Shown here: positions 1 through 6,948 of the stretch, in pieces
How positions within the stretch are numbered: the first letter of the stretch is position 1
Layout of the letters: each line of letters opens with the position of its first letter
Origin: Myxococcales bacterium
GTDB taxonomy: Bacteria; Myxococcota_A; Polyangia; Palsa-1104
Length of the DNA: 10,158 bases
Direction of reading: 5' to 3'
NCBI GenBank assembly: GCA_023248835.1
Contig: JAHFDU010000030.1
Coordinates: 8,838-18,995 of the forward strand
The notes under the pieces: generated by a model
Told to the model about the DNA's origin: nothing
Database searches by the model: none
The model's input: only the letters and a program-made list of their open reading frames with translations
Made by a program: the position numbers and the translations under genes

Positions 1-1
1 C

Positions 2-1039
2 AACAGCTATCGCATCCGAACCTACAAACCGATTTTTGATCTGCTGCAAAATATCAAAGGTCTTTTGCCCAAGCAATACGACCCGAATGAGCTCGACTAC
101 ACTCACGTTCCGCTAGAGGAACAGCTGATCGACTACCGCATGCGCAGCATCGAACTCGACGTCTATTACGACCCCCAAGGCGGCCGCTTTTACAACCGAC
201 AAGGCAACTCCTATGTCGGCGAACCAACCGCTTCAGGCGTGGCCGAGCTTCAACAACCCGGCGCCAAAATACTCCACATCACCGATGTCGATTACCTCAC
301 CCATTTTTTCACCTTTGTCCAAGGCCTCCATGCGATTCGCTCGTGGTCGAACGATCACCCTGAGCACTTTCCGCTGGTGGTGTTGGTCGAACTTAAGACC
401 GACACCGTCGCGACCTGGCTGCCTGGGTCGGGTTTCGCCGACGTGCTTCCCTGGGACACAGTTGCGCTCGACTCACTCGAGCACGAAGTCGCCGACGTCT
501 TCGCCTCCGCCCCAACCATGATCTTTACTCCCGATGATCTGCGCGGCGACGCAAGTGGGCTGCCGGAAGCGCTGGCGAAAACCGGCTGGCCTTCACTTGG
601 AAGACTTCGCGGCAAAGTTCTGTTCGTGTTGATGGCTTCCGACAGCGAACGCAGCGCCTATGTAGCCGACCACGCCGCCTTGCGCGGGCGCCAGATGTTT
701 CTTTTTTCTGGCGCAGCGCAGGCCGAAACCGCGTTTCTGCAGGTCGACGATCCGGTGGCCGGCTTCGACGACATCACCAGCCTGGTTCGCTCTGGATACA
801 TGGTTAGAAGCCGCGCTGATGACAGCACGCACGAAGCGCGCAGCGGCGATACGCATCGTCGTGAGCAGGCCTTTGCAAGTGGTGCGCAAATGGTTTCCAC
901 CGATTACTATCGCCCCGACGAACGCGCCGGCACCCCGGGGTGGACCGACTATGTGGTCACGCTCGGCGCCCAGGCCGCCGGCAGAATCAATCCGACGCTC
1001 GATTCAACCGCGAAGGCAGCAACAGAATTTAGCGAATAG
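2..1039 (+). CDS. Ca2+-dependent phosphoinositide phospholipase C family protein (PI-PLC C1-like), 5'-truncated
   Basis: The open frame enters from the left edge; 345 residues are visible and it stops at TAG 1037-1039. The first visible residues are NSY, and base 1 (C) could end a His codon, so the edge cuts what looks like the family's HNSY motif with the first catalytic His. Other family hallmarks follow in order: an LDYTHVPLEEQL stretch, the metal-site-like RSIELDVYYDP (about nt 143-175), ILHITDVDYLTHF, a WSNDHPEHFPLVVLVELK block, TPDDLRGDA, GWPSLGRLRGKVLFVL, RSRADD and SGAQMVSTDYY near the end. Known family members use Ca2+ to hydrolyse phosphoinositides and are usually exported; any signal peptide would lie outside the window. 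A TTG at 65 could be read as a start, but conserved sequence upstream of it argues against that. The neighbour to the right is convergent, 14 bp away. Family assignment is strong; the substrate in this bacterium is unknown. Confidence 0.9.
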   Translation, partial: NSYRIRTYKPIFDLLQNIKGLLPKQYDPNELDYTHVPLEEQLIDYRMRSIELDVYYDPQGGRFYNRQGNSYVGEPTASGVAELQQPGAKILHITDVDYLTHFFTFVQGLHAIRSWSNDHPEHFPLVVLVELKTDTVATWLPGSGFADVLPWDTVALDSLEHEVADVFASAPTMIFTPDDLRGDASGLPEALAKTGWPSLGRLRGKVLFVLMASDSERSAYVADHAALRGRQMFLFSGAAQAETAFLQVDDPVAGFDDITSLVRSGYMVRSRADDSTHEARSGDTHRREQAFASGAQMVSTDYYRPDERAGTPGWTDYVVTLGAQAAGRINPTLDSTAKAATEFSE

Positions 1040-1053
1040 CCAAGCTCCTCCGT

Positions 1054-1788
1054 CTAGGGCTCGATCTGCTGCACCCGCCACGTCGCGATGAGCAGCGCCA
1101 GCGACGACAAGCACGCGATCACCAACAGCGATCCGACAGGAGAGATCGGCCCTTCACCGAGACCCGCCGCAACCAGACCACCGAGGTTACCGACGTGCCA
1201 ACTCAATGAACCATAGCGCAAAGACAGCGGCACCAGGCCGATGCCAGCGTCAAAAAGAAGATAGACAGTAATGATGAGAAAAGCATGCGTCCGCAGCAGG
1301 ACGGAAAGACCGAGCCCCAGAGCGGCGAATGCGAAGGTGCCGACCAGTACCCCGCACTCGAGGCGGAGCAGGTGGCCGAGGTCCGAAATCATGTCACCGG
1401 GCGAACGCAGCCAACAAAGAATCCAAGTAACCGCCACCGACAGCAGCATAAGACCGCCAACAGCGATAGCGATGACAAGAAACTGCCCAGCCACAAAGGC
1501 TGCGCGGGGATTTGGGCGAGTAAAAAGATAGGTGAAGGTGCGTCGATCGCTCTCGTCAGCAACCACCGCGGCAGCCAGGAACGCGGGCAGGCCCGGAATC
1601 AGCAGTCGAAAAAAAACAGCGGCCAGCTCATCGACCAGGCCGCCACCAAATTTGCCACCCACAGCGAAGGCCAACGCCAAGACCACGGGCAGCACTGCCG
1701 CCCCCAGACAGAACCAAAGTGCTTTGCCGCGCGCAAAACGCAAGCGCGCAAGTTTGGCCAGCTGCAGCGCAGCAACCTGCCCACTCAT
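1054..1788 (-). CDS. ABC-2 type transporter permease, last gene of the exporter operon
   Basis: This 244-residue, very hydrophobic protein has about six membrane segments (roughly residues 25-45, 57-77, 98-122, 141-165, 168-190, 216-236). After the second segment lies DESDRRTFTYLFTRPNPR (78-95), which matches the cytoplasmic 'E.(S/R)GT...L..RP.SR' coupling region of ABC-2 permeases such as the NosY/GldF-like group. It would sit in the inner membrane and pair with the ATPase encoded just upstream. Its ATG (1786-1788) overlaps the stop of that ATPase in an ATGA, implying translational coupling. The stop is TAG at 1054-1056, 14 bp from the convergent PI-PLC gene, with no hairpin-plus-T-run terminator between them. 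The substrate cannot be read from the sequence. At 244 residues it is somewhat shorter than the other permease in the operon (301). Confidence 0.9.
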   Translation of the reverse strand: MSGQVAALQLAKLARLRFARGKALWFCLGAAVLPVVLALAFAVGGKFGGGLVDELAAVFFRLLIPGLPAFLAAAVVADESDRRTFTYLFTRPNPRAAFVAGQFLVIAIAVGGLMLLSVAVTWILCWLRSPGDMISDLGHLLRLECGVLVGTFAFAALGLGLSVLLRTHAFLIITVYLLFDAGIGLVPLSLRYGSLSWHVGNLGGLVAAGLGEGPISPVGSLLVIACLSSLALLIATWRVQQIEP

Positions 1789-2705
1789 GAGCTCGCTCCG
1801 CTGGTCAAATAACGAAACACCGCCGCCAGATCATCGTCAGCCGAAGTGAGTGAAACGATCGAAGTCTTGCAGTGTCTCGCTGCTTCTGCAATCGCGGTGT
1901 AGAGATCGTCGGGTGCCCGGCTGCGAACCCGCAGAAGATCGTCGCTGATATCGACGGAAACCACGCAGGGCTGTCCGCACAGCTGCATCGCCAACGCGCG
2001 CGGATCGCTGCACTCAATGCACACCTCGAGCGGGTGTTGATCAATAAGTGCGCGAATTTTTGTGATGTCGCCCTCTGCCACCACTCGACCGCGATCGATC
2101 AGTACCACCCGCGACGTCAGGTGCTCAATTTCATGCAGAACGTGCGAAGACAAGATAAGCGTGCGACCAGCACGCCCAAGTTCAACAAACAATTCTTGCA
2201 AGCGCTGTCGATTGATCGGGTCACAGCCAGTCAGCGGCTCGTCGAGAACAATGACTTCAGGATCGTGCGCCAACGCCTGCGCCAATTTGCAACGCTGGCG
2301 CATGCCTTTGGAATATTCGCCAAGCTTGCGATGCATTGCCGCCTTCAGATCCACTCGGTCGAGCAGCGACTCGGCGCGACTGCGGGCCTCGCTCCCGGAA
2401 AAGCCATGGAGCTCGGTCATCGCCGAAACAAATTCTACCGCGGTGAGCTCCTCGTAAAGTCCGTCGTGCTCCGGGCAGTAGCCGATGCGGCGCATTGCTT
2501 CGGAATTGTTCCACAGTGGCTTGCCATCGATGGTTACCTTGCCGCGCGACGGTGCGAGCAAGCCGGTCATCAACTTGAGCAGCGTCGACTTCCCAGCACC
2601 GTTCGGACCGACCAGTCCGGTAATGCCTGGCGCGAGGCGAAAATCGGCGTCGACCAGCGCCACTGTCTGCCCGTACCAGCGCGCAACTTTTTCAAAGACG
2701 ATCAT
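1785..2705 (-). CDS. ABC transporter ATP-binding protein (ABC-2 exporter), second ATPase of the operon
   Basis: A 306-residue nucleotide-binding subunit with a full motif set: Walker A GPNGAGKST (33-41), a Q-loop region with Glu in IGYCPEHDG (about 79), signature YSKGMRQ (131-137), Walker B VIVLDEP with catalytic Glu156 (151-157) and switch His188. The D-loop reads TGCD (159-162) rather than the usual SGLD, a mild oddity. The C-terminal part (about 215-306) is an accessory domain typical of ABC-2 exporter ATPases and is much less conserved. It acts on the cytoplasmic face of the inner membrane and hydrolyses ATP for the permease encoded directly downstream, with which it shares an ATGA overlap; it also overlaps the permease gene upstream by ATGA at 2702-2705. 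Substrate unknown. Confidence 0.95.
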   Translation of the reverse strand: MIVFEKVARWYGQTVALVDADFRLAPGITGLVGPNGAGKSTLLKLMTGLLAPSRGKVTIDGKPLWNNSEAMRRIGYCPEHDGLYEELTAVEFVSAMTELHGFSGSEARSRAESLLDRVDLKAAMHRKLGEYSKGMRQRCKLAQALAHDPEVIVLDEPLTGCDPINRQRLQELFVELGRAGRTLILSSHVLHEIEHLTSRVVLIDRGRVVAEGDITKIRALIDQHPLEVCIECSDPRALAMQLCGQPCVVSVDISDDLLRVRSRAPDDLYTAIAEAARHCKTSIVSLTSADDDLAAVFRYLTSGASS

Positions 2706-3607
2706 CCTCGTCCCACCTTGCCGATGCGCGACACCGCGAGCAAGCCGCTACCGACGACGATCGCGAGCAAAACCGGCGCTGCAATCCATGGCGGCACTGC
2801 GGTGGGAGCGTCGTCGACGGCGAGACCTAGCACCGACCTTCCGACACTTTCAAACAGCGTCGGCAGTGACAGCAACCCCGGCCAAAACGAGTGGACAAAG
2901 TGAGCGACAATCGAGCCGCATAGCCAAGGAAAAAAGAACAGAGCGGCCAAGCCTGCCTGCGCCAGACTGCGGCGCGCTGTCACCGCCGACAGCGCCACTG
3001 CTACAGTGGTTAGCGTTCCGGTTTGAATCAAACAGAGCGCAATCGTGCGCGGAATCAGCAGCATCGCGCTCACCAACTCATGTCCGCCAGTGCTGGCGCC
3101 CGCAAGCGACAAGTTGAACAGCGAAAACAGCAGCGCTCCGGCGGTGCACAGCAGCGTGGCCGCCCATGCACCGATCCATTTTCCGCCGAGATACTCCGAT
3201 CGCGACAGCGGCCGGGTCAAATAAAACGGCAACGCACCCGATTGCAGATCGTCGGCAATCGCTGGACTTGCCGCCGACAGCGCGATGGTAAACGCGGCGA
3301 ACAGTGCGCCGTACCAACTGACCAGGAGGTGCAACACATAGAAGGCCGGCGTGGCTTGGGCGAGCTCGTCGAGCGCGCCTGGCGCTTGCCGAACCAGCGC
3401 GTGCTGAACATAGAACATCACGCCCACCACCACTGGCGGGAAGAGCGCCAGCAGCAGTGAGATCTTCACCCAAATCTGCGCCAGCGCGCGACGAAAAGTC
3501 GCCAACGCGACCACTGGAAGCCGTGAGGAGGTTTCACGCCCACCCCGATACGATTCATAGCCGCGATCGTGAATCACGGTTTTCGGCGACTCCGGCTCAG
3601 CGATCAC
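2702..3607 (-). CDS. ABC-2 type transporter permease, first permease of the operon
   Basis: A 301-residue integral membrane protein of the ABC-2/multicopper-maturation (NosY-like) permease type. About six hydrophobic segments are visible (roughly 46-68, 88-112, 143-167, 184-208, 217-240, 274-294). The coupling region DDLQSGALPFYLTRPLSRSEY (119-139) is the clearest family signature. It starts at GTG 3605-3607, overlapping the stop of the upstream ATPase as GTGA. A GGGAG Shine-Dalgarno on the minus strand (3617-3621) lies 9 nt before the GTG and supports that start. A polar N-terminal extension of about 40 residues precedes the first membrane segment. It most likely works with the ATPase encoded at 3604-4530, but pairing with the second ATPase, or a heteromeric complex of both permeases, is possible. 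Confidence 0.9.
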   Translation of the reverse strand: MIAEPESPKTVIHDRGYESYRGGRETSSRLPVVALATFRRALAQIWVKISLLLALFPPVVVGVMFYVQHALVRQAPGALDELAQATPAFYVLHLLVSWYGALFAAFTIALSAASPAIADDLQSGALPFYLTRPLSRSEYLGGKWIGAWAATLLCTAGALLFSLFNLSLAGASTGGHELVSAMLLIPRTIALCLIQTGTLTTVAVALSAVTARRSLAQAGLAALFFFPWLCGSIVAHFVHSFWPGLLSLPTLFESVGRSVLGLAVDDAPTAVPPWIAAPVLLAIVVGSGLLAVSRIGKVGRG

Positions 3608-4530
3608 GCGGTCACACTCCCGCGACTTGCACGCGAGGCCAGTGCGCGACGAAACGCATGCTCGAGCGTCAATCGACGCGGCTGAAGATGACGAATCTGC
3701 AGCGTCAGTTTTTGCGCGGTGGCAAAGATCAGATCGGTGCTGGCGTCCGTCACTCGCACCAGCGCAAGCTCGCCCTCACGCTCCACCGACAAACCCGCCT
3801 TTTTTAGCTCCGCCACCAGCGTGTCTATGCGATCTTTGGTGCGCACCTCATAGACATCGCGCCCACTCTCTTCTCGCAACCTGCCGAGCGAGCCCTGGTA
3901 GATCACTTCACCGTCGCCGAGCAGCAGCACCTGATCGCTGGTCTGTTCGATGTCCGGCAAAAGATGCGACGACAAAATCACCGATGCACCGGTGCGATGG
4001 TGCAGCGAACCGATCAGCGCCAGCATCTCCTCGCGGCCCTTGGGATCGAGGCCGCTGGTCGGTTCATCGAGCAACAAGAGCTCGGGATCGTGCACCAGGG
4101 CCATCGCCAATTTTGCGCGCTGCTTCTGCCCAGTCGAGTAGTTGGCCACCAGTTGGTAGCGTTTGTCGCCGAGCCCGACGAAATCGAGCACCGAATGCGC
4201 GCGCGCAATCGCGTCGGCACCCGGCAAACCCGACAAACGCGCCGCCAGTACGCAAGTTTCAAGGGCGTTGAACCCAGTGAGGTAGCAGTCGCTCTCGGGC
4301 ATGAACCCGACTTTCTGCCGCAAGACACGGGCATCTCGACGCGCGTCGCAACCGAGCACTCGCGCCTCTCCTGAAAACTCTTCAAGCCCGAGCAGGACTC
4401 GCAGCAGCGTCGTCTTGCCGGCGCCGTTGGGACCCAGCAGGCCAATCGTTCCAGGTTGCAAACGGAACGACACACCACGCAGGGCGTGGTAAGCGCCATA
4501 CCATTTGTCCACCGAGGCGAAATCGAGCAT
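3604..4530 (-). CDS. ABC transporter ATP-binding protein (ABC-2 exporter), first gene of the operon
   Basis: A 308-residue nucleotide-binding subunit: Walker A GPNGAGKTT (33-41), Q-loop region VGFMPESD with Glu79, signature YSTGQKQ (131-137), Walker B LLLLDEP with Glu156 (151-157), D-loop SGLD (159-162) and switch His189. The C-terminal domain (about 220-308) resembles the extra regulatory domain common in ABC-2 exporter ATPases. It has the same domain plan and motif spacing as the second ATPase of the operon, so the two are paralogues, yet they are clearly diverged. The start ATG at 4528-4530 is well supported by GAGGAG on the minus strand (4538-4543), 7 nt upstream. It is the promoter-proximal gene, and its stop overlaps the GTG of the permease that follows. 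Energises export or membrane remodelling at the inner membrane; substrate unknown. Confidence 0.95.
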   Translation of the reverse strand: MLDFASVDKWYGAYHALRGVSFRLQPGTIGLLGPNGAGKTTLLRVLLGLEEFSGEARVLGCDARRDARVLRQKVGFMPESDCYLTGFNALETCVLAARLSGLPGADAIARAHSVLDFVGLGDKRYQLVANYSTGQKQRAKLAMALVHDPELLLLDEPTSGLDPKGREEMLALIGSLHHRTGASVILSSHLLPDIEQTSDQVLLLGDGEVIYQGSLGRLREESGRDVYEVRTKDRIDTLVAELKKAGLSVEREGELALVRVTDASTDLIFATAQKLTLQIRHLQPRRLTLEHAFRRALASRASRGSVTA

Positions 4531-4537
4531 CGCTACA

Positions 4538-4543
4538 CTCCTC
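4538..4543 (-). promoter_or_regulatory. Shine-Dalgarno of the ABC exporter operon
   Basis: The minus strand reads GAGGAG, 7 nt before the ATG at 4530. It is the clearest ribosome binding site in the window and fixes the start of the first ATPase gene. Confidence 0.75.
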
Positions 4544-4614
4544 GCACATTTTTGACGCGACGAAAAGGTTTCGCAGCAGAAGTCGGCGTCGATTCGCGCT
4601 TCGCGATCTTACCA

Positions 4615-4760
4615 CCGCCGACAGCCGACAGCTGACAGTGGAGAAAAATCGCAAAATCGCGTTGACCCTCCCGTAAATTCGCTCTTGAAAGGAGGACTAG
4701 AGCAGGTGATTTCAGGAATGAATCCGAAACTGTCGGCTGTCGGCTGTGAGCTGTCGGCGG
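4615..4760. repeat. Inverted pair of GCTGTCG heptamer arrays (REP/REPIN-like element)
   Basis: The right arm (4729-4760) reads ACT-GTCG followed by units GCTGTCG, GCTGTGA, GCTGTCG and ends in GCGG. The left arm (4615-4639), read on the minus strand, is ACTGTCA, GCTGTCG, GCTGTCG, GCGG. The arms are near-perfect inverted copies: one A/G mismatch, plus one extra heptamer (GAGCTGT) in the right arm. They enclose 89 bp (4640-4728). A hairpin of about 25 bp could form in DNA or RNA. The seven-base periodicity with orientation reversal looks like a short interspersed palindromic element rather than chance. Whether it recurs in the genome cannot be told from this window. Confidence 0.7.
4645..4660. 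repeat. Tandem octamer AAAATCGC x2
   Basis: Two exact, adjacent copies (4645-4652 and 4653-4660) lie just inside the left heptamer arm. A tandem site between divergent genes could be an operator, but a two-copy slippage duplication is an equally simple explanation. Confidence 0.5.
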
Positions 4761-4864
4761 CGCTCGGACTTCCGGGCGCCCCTGCTTTGTCAAGTTGGCC
4801 GATTTGCGACGATTGGTTTATGCTTTTGCCTGACCGTCTATGCCCGCCAAGTTTCAAGCCATAG
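4706..4864 (+). CDS. Possible small ORF reading through the heptamer repeat (doubtful)
   Basis: A + frame starts at GTG 4706 or ATG 4718 and stops at TAG 4862-4864, giving 52 or 48 residues. An AAAGGAGG sequence (4688-4695) lies 10 nt before the GTG, a better ribosome site than most annotated genes here have. Against it, much of the frame is the heptamer repeat (SAVGCELSA), the rest has no recognisable fold or signal sequence, and it runs 25 bp into the STAS gene in another frame. It is listed because the ribosome-site match is striking. The most likely explanation is a chance frame inside a repeat element. A leader peptide for the downstream gene is a weaker option. Confidence 0.15.
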   Translation: MISGMNPKLSAVGCELSAALGLPGAPALSSWPICDDWFMLLPDRLCPPSFKP

Positions 4865-5640
4865 TAGAAGCCACAGCAACGCTCACCTGCTTGCGTTTGT
4901 CCGGCGTCATCGACGAGGACAACGAACTTGGAACACTGTCAGAGAAAATCGGCAACGGAACCGTCGTGATCAACGCCTCCGAAGTCGAGCGCATCAATTC
5001 CTGTGGCGTGCGCGACTGGGTCAATTGGCTCGGGCGCGCTGAGAAGAGCGGCGCCCGCGTCGTGCTAACAGAATGCTCACCCCCGATCGTCGCGCAGATC
5101 AACTTGGTCAACAACTTCACCGGCCAGGGCGTAGTGAAAAGTTTCTACGCGCCCTACTTCTGCCCCAAATGCGAAATCGAAAAAGCGTTCTTGATCGAAA
5201 CACGTGACATGCCAATGGCACCGCCGTTTCGTGCGCCTTCGTGTCGCTGCGACGAATGCGACGGGCCAATGGATTTTGACGACATGGAAGCCTCTTATTT
5301 CGCCTTCCTTGCCAATCCGAAGCAACGCTCTGATTCGCAAACCGACAAACTACTCGGAGAGCTGACGCCGACCGGGACTGGAGAATATCCCCGTGTGCCA
5401 ACTGGCCTTGGCGCCTCTGCCAAAACCAGCGGGGCGCTCGGTTCCTTGCCAGCCATTCCGTCGCTGCCGAGCATCCGCCTGGCACCACCGATTGAGGACG
5501 GTACCAGAGTCGAACACCCGCTCGGCAAACGAGCGGCGGTGCCAGCCGTCTGGTGGCAATCCCGCTGGGTGTGGTTGGCGCTGGCTGGAGCGGTGGCGCT
5601 GGTGATCGGCGTTCTGACTACAGTCGCAGCGCTGTGGTGA
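4840..5640 (+). CDS. STAS-domain protein with zinc ribbon and C-terminal membrane anchor
   Basis: The protein has 266 residues in three parts. Residues 1 to about 100 look like a STAS (anti-sigma-factor-antagonist-like) domain: VVINASEVERINSCGVRDWVNWL (42-64) matches the strand and helix around the phosphorylatable Ser of SpoIIAA-type proteins, with Ser54 in the aligned place but Asn instead of Asp before it. Residues 105-145 carry CPKC (108-111) and CRCDEC (Cys135, 137, 140), a zinc-ribbon arrangement. A Pro/Ser/Gly-rich linker (about 160-240) leads to a single hydrophobic segment at the extreme C terminus (244-264), so the STAS and zinc parts should be cytoplasmic and tail-anchored in the inner membrane. 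No kinase or sigma gene is adjacent. No Shine-Dalgarno precedes the ATG; a weak promoter (4795-4824) would leave a very short leader. Domain calls are by pattern; function unknown, possibly phospho-switch signalling. Confidence 0.8.
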   Translation: MPAKFQAIVEATATLTCLRLSGVIDEDNELGTLSEKIGNGTVVINASEVERINSCGVRDWVNWLGRAEKSGARVVLTECSPPIVAQINLVNNFTGQGVVKSFYAPYFCPKCEIEKAFLIETRDMPMAPPFRAPSCRCDECDGPMDFDDMEASYFAFLANPKQRSDSQTDKLLGELTPTGTGEYPRVPTGLGASAKTSGALGSLPAIPSLPSIRLAPPIEDGTRVEHPLGKRAAVPAVWWQSRWVWLALAGAVALVIGVLTTVAALW

Positions 5641-6934
5641 ACTTCTGCGGGTCACCCGCAGCGGCAACGAAAGTCTCGCGAATCACATCGGCTTGGGTGC
5701 GGCCCTCGCGGACAATGTTCTCGAGCGGCGCCAGCAGCGCGACGTCGCCACCGAGTCGGCCAAACCCGGCTTTACAGATCTGCACCAACTCCGAACACAA
5801 GGGACCGATCGATCGCCGGCCGAGCAGCGCCTTCAGACCGCGCACCGGCACGGACTGACTGAGTGCCAAGCGCTCGTCGAACGTCGCTTTTTGTACCAAC
5901 GACCAAGCCGCCCGACGCGCATCGGCGTCGTACAGCACTCCGGCCCAAAGCGCGGGCAGCGCGCGTACCATCGCACGCGAACCGGCATCGGCCTGCCGCA
6001 ATTCTACAACTTTTTTGAGCCGTGCCTCCGGAAACAGCGTAGTCAGGTGCAATTCCCAGTCGGCTCTGGTCGCGCGCTCGTCGCCGAGGCCATTGTGCAA
6101 GAATTGACGAAACGTCACCTGATCGAGCGATCGGTACTCACCTGAGCGATAAATAAAAAACATCGGCACATCAAGCGCCCACTCGACGTAGTCGCGAAAA
6201 CTCGCCTGTTTGGCAAAGGCAAAGGGCAAAAGACCGCAGCGATCGGGATCGGTGTTGAGCCAAGCGCGAGCCCGGTAACTTTGAAAATCGGTGATTTTTC
6301 CGTCGACGATCGGCGAGGCTGCAAACAGCGCCGTCACCAGCGATGACAGGCTGAGCGAGACGCGCAGCTTGTCCATCGCGTCGGCTTCGTCGGTGAAATC
6401 AAGATTGGCCTGCACCGTCGCCGTGCGCTTCATCATTTCGTGCCCGTGTGTGTCGCGCGCACCGAGATAAGCCCGCATGACACGGTAGCGACCCTTTGGC
6501 ATCCATGGCACGTCGTCGAGCGTACCGAACGGGCGAAAACCAATCGCCAAGAAGGTGATGCCGGCCTTTTCCGCCAGCGGGTTCAACTGATCGAGGTGTT
6601 TGTCGTTGTCGGCGATCGCTTCGCCCGCGGTCGGCCACGGCGCGCCCGAATGTTCGATCTGTCCGCCGGGTTCGAGCGTCATCGTGCCGCACTTTTTTGA
6701 GCCGAGCGCGATCAGACGACCCGCCTCACGCACGTCGCTCCATCCACCTTTGGCCATTTCTAAAAGCAGCGCTTCGATGCGATCAAAGTCAGGCACGCAG
6801 CCGTCTGCGAGCACACCGATTTTTTCGTGCTCAACTCCAACCCGCAATGAGCTCTTGGGTTTGGCGGCGCGCCGGAAATGGTCGACGAGCTCGTCGATGT
6901 TGGCGATCGGTCGCGTCTCTTCTGTCGCTGTCAT
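5618..6934 (-). CDS. gshA: Glutamate-cysteine ligase (gamma-glutamylcysteine synthetase, plant/proteobacterial type)
   Basis: A 438-residue enzyme that joins L-glutamate and L-cysteine with ATP, the first and rate-limiting step of glutathione synthesis in the cytoplasm (EC 6.3.2.2). Signatures include PIANIDELVDHF at the N terminus, LRVGVEHEKIGV (30-41, the substrate/metal EHEK motif), KKCGTMTLEPGGQIEHSGAP (80-99), WMPKGRYRVMRAYL and the VQANLDF block. Length and order match the GCS2 (plant-like) family rather than E. coli GshA. The start ATG at 6932-6934 fits homologous N termini, but no Shine-Dalgarno precedes it. A TATGAT hexamer on the minus strand (6949-6954) could be a -10 placing transcription start only about 8 nt upstream. 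No gshB is in the window. Its 3' end overlaps the convergent STAS gene by 23 bp. The epimerase gene upstream, same strand, is 246 bp away, so shared transcription is possible but not shown. Confidence 0.95.
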   Translation of the reverse strand: MTATEETRPIANIDELVDHFRRAAKPKSSLRVGVEHEKIGVLADGCVPDFDRIEALLLEMAKGGWSDVREAGRLIALGSKKCGTMTLEPGGQIEHSGAPWPTAGEAIADNDKHLDQLNPLAEKAGITFLAIGFRPFGTLDDVPWMPKGRYRVMRAYLGARDTHGHEMMKRTATVQANLDFTDEADAMDKLRVSLSLSSLVTALFAASPIVDGKITDFQSYRARAWLNTDPDRCGLLPFAFAKQASFRDYVEWALDVPMFFIYRSGEYRSLDQVTFRQFLHNGLGDERATRADWELHLTTLFPEARLKKVVELRQADAGSRAMVRALPALWAGVLYDADARRAAWSLVQKATFDERLALSQSVPVRGLKALLGRRSIGPLCSELVQICKAGFGRLGGDVALLAPLENIVREGRTQADVIRETFVAAAGDPQKFTTALRL

Positions 6935-6948
6935 GCAAACGCGATCGT

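Larger units (their letters stand above)
4531..4839. other. Divergent intergenic region between the ABC operon and the STAS gene
   Basis: This 309-bp spacer must hold the promoters of both flanking transcripts. It contains the ABC-operon Shine-Dalgarno, a small imperfect hairpin (about 4591-4608), two oppositely oriented heptamer arrays (4615-4639 and 4729-4760), and a tandem octamer between them. A weak candidate promoter for the + strand gene is TTGGCC (4795-4800), an 18-nt spacer and TATGCT (4819-4824); each hexamer matches 4 of 6 consensus bases, so it is tentative. No convincing minus-strand promoter could be picked by eye. A short + frame with a good Shine-Dalgarno also starts here (see 4706-4864). 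Confidence 0.6.

Noticed and set aside
65..67. TTG as the true start of the PI-PLC gene
   Set aside because: Conserved family sequence (NSY and what follows) is already present upstream in the same frame up to the window edge, so the gene begins outside.
1040..1053. Bidirectional terminator between the convergent PI-PLC and permease genes
   Set aside because: The 14-bp gap and its flanks show no inverted repeat with a T-run.
1872..2903. A 343-residue + frame antisense to the second ATPase and first permease
   Set aside because: It lies wholly opposite two strongly conserved ABC genes, its composition is a mirror of GC-rich coding, and it has no recognisable domain.
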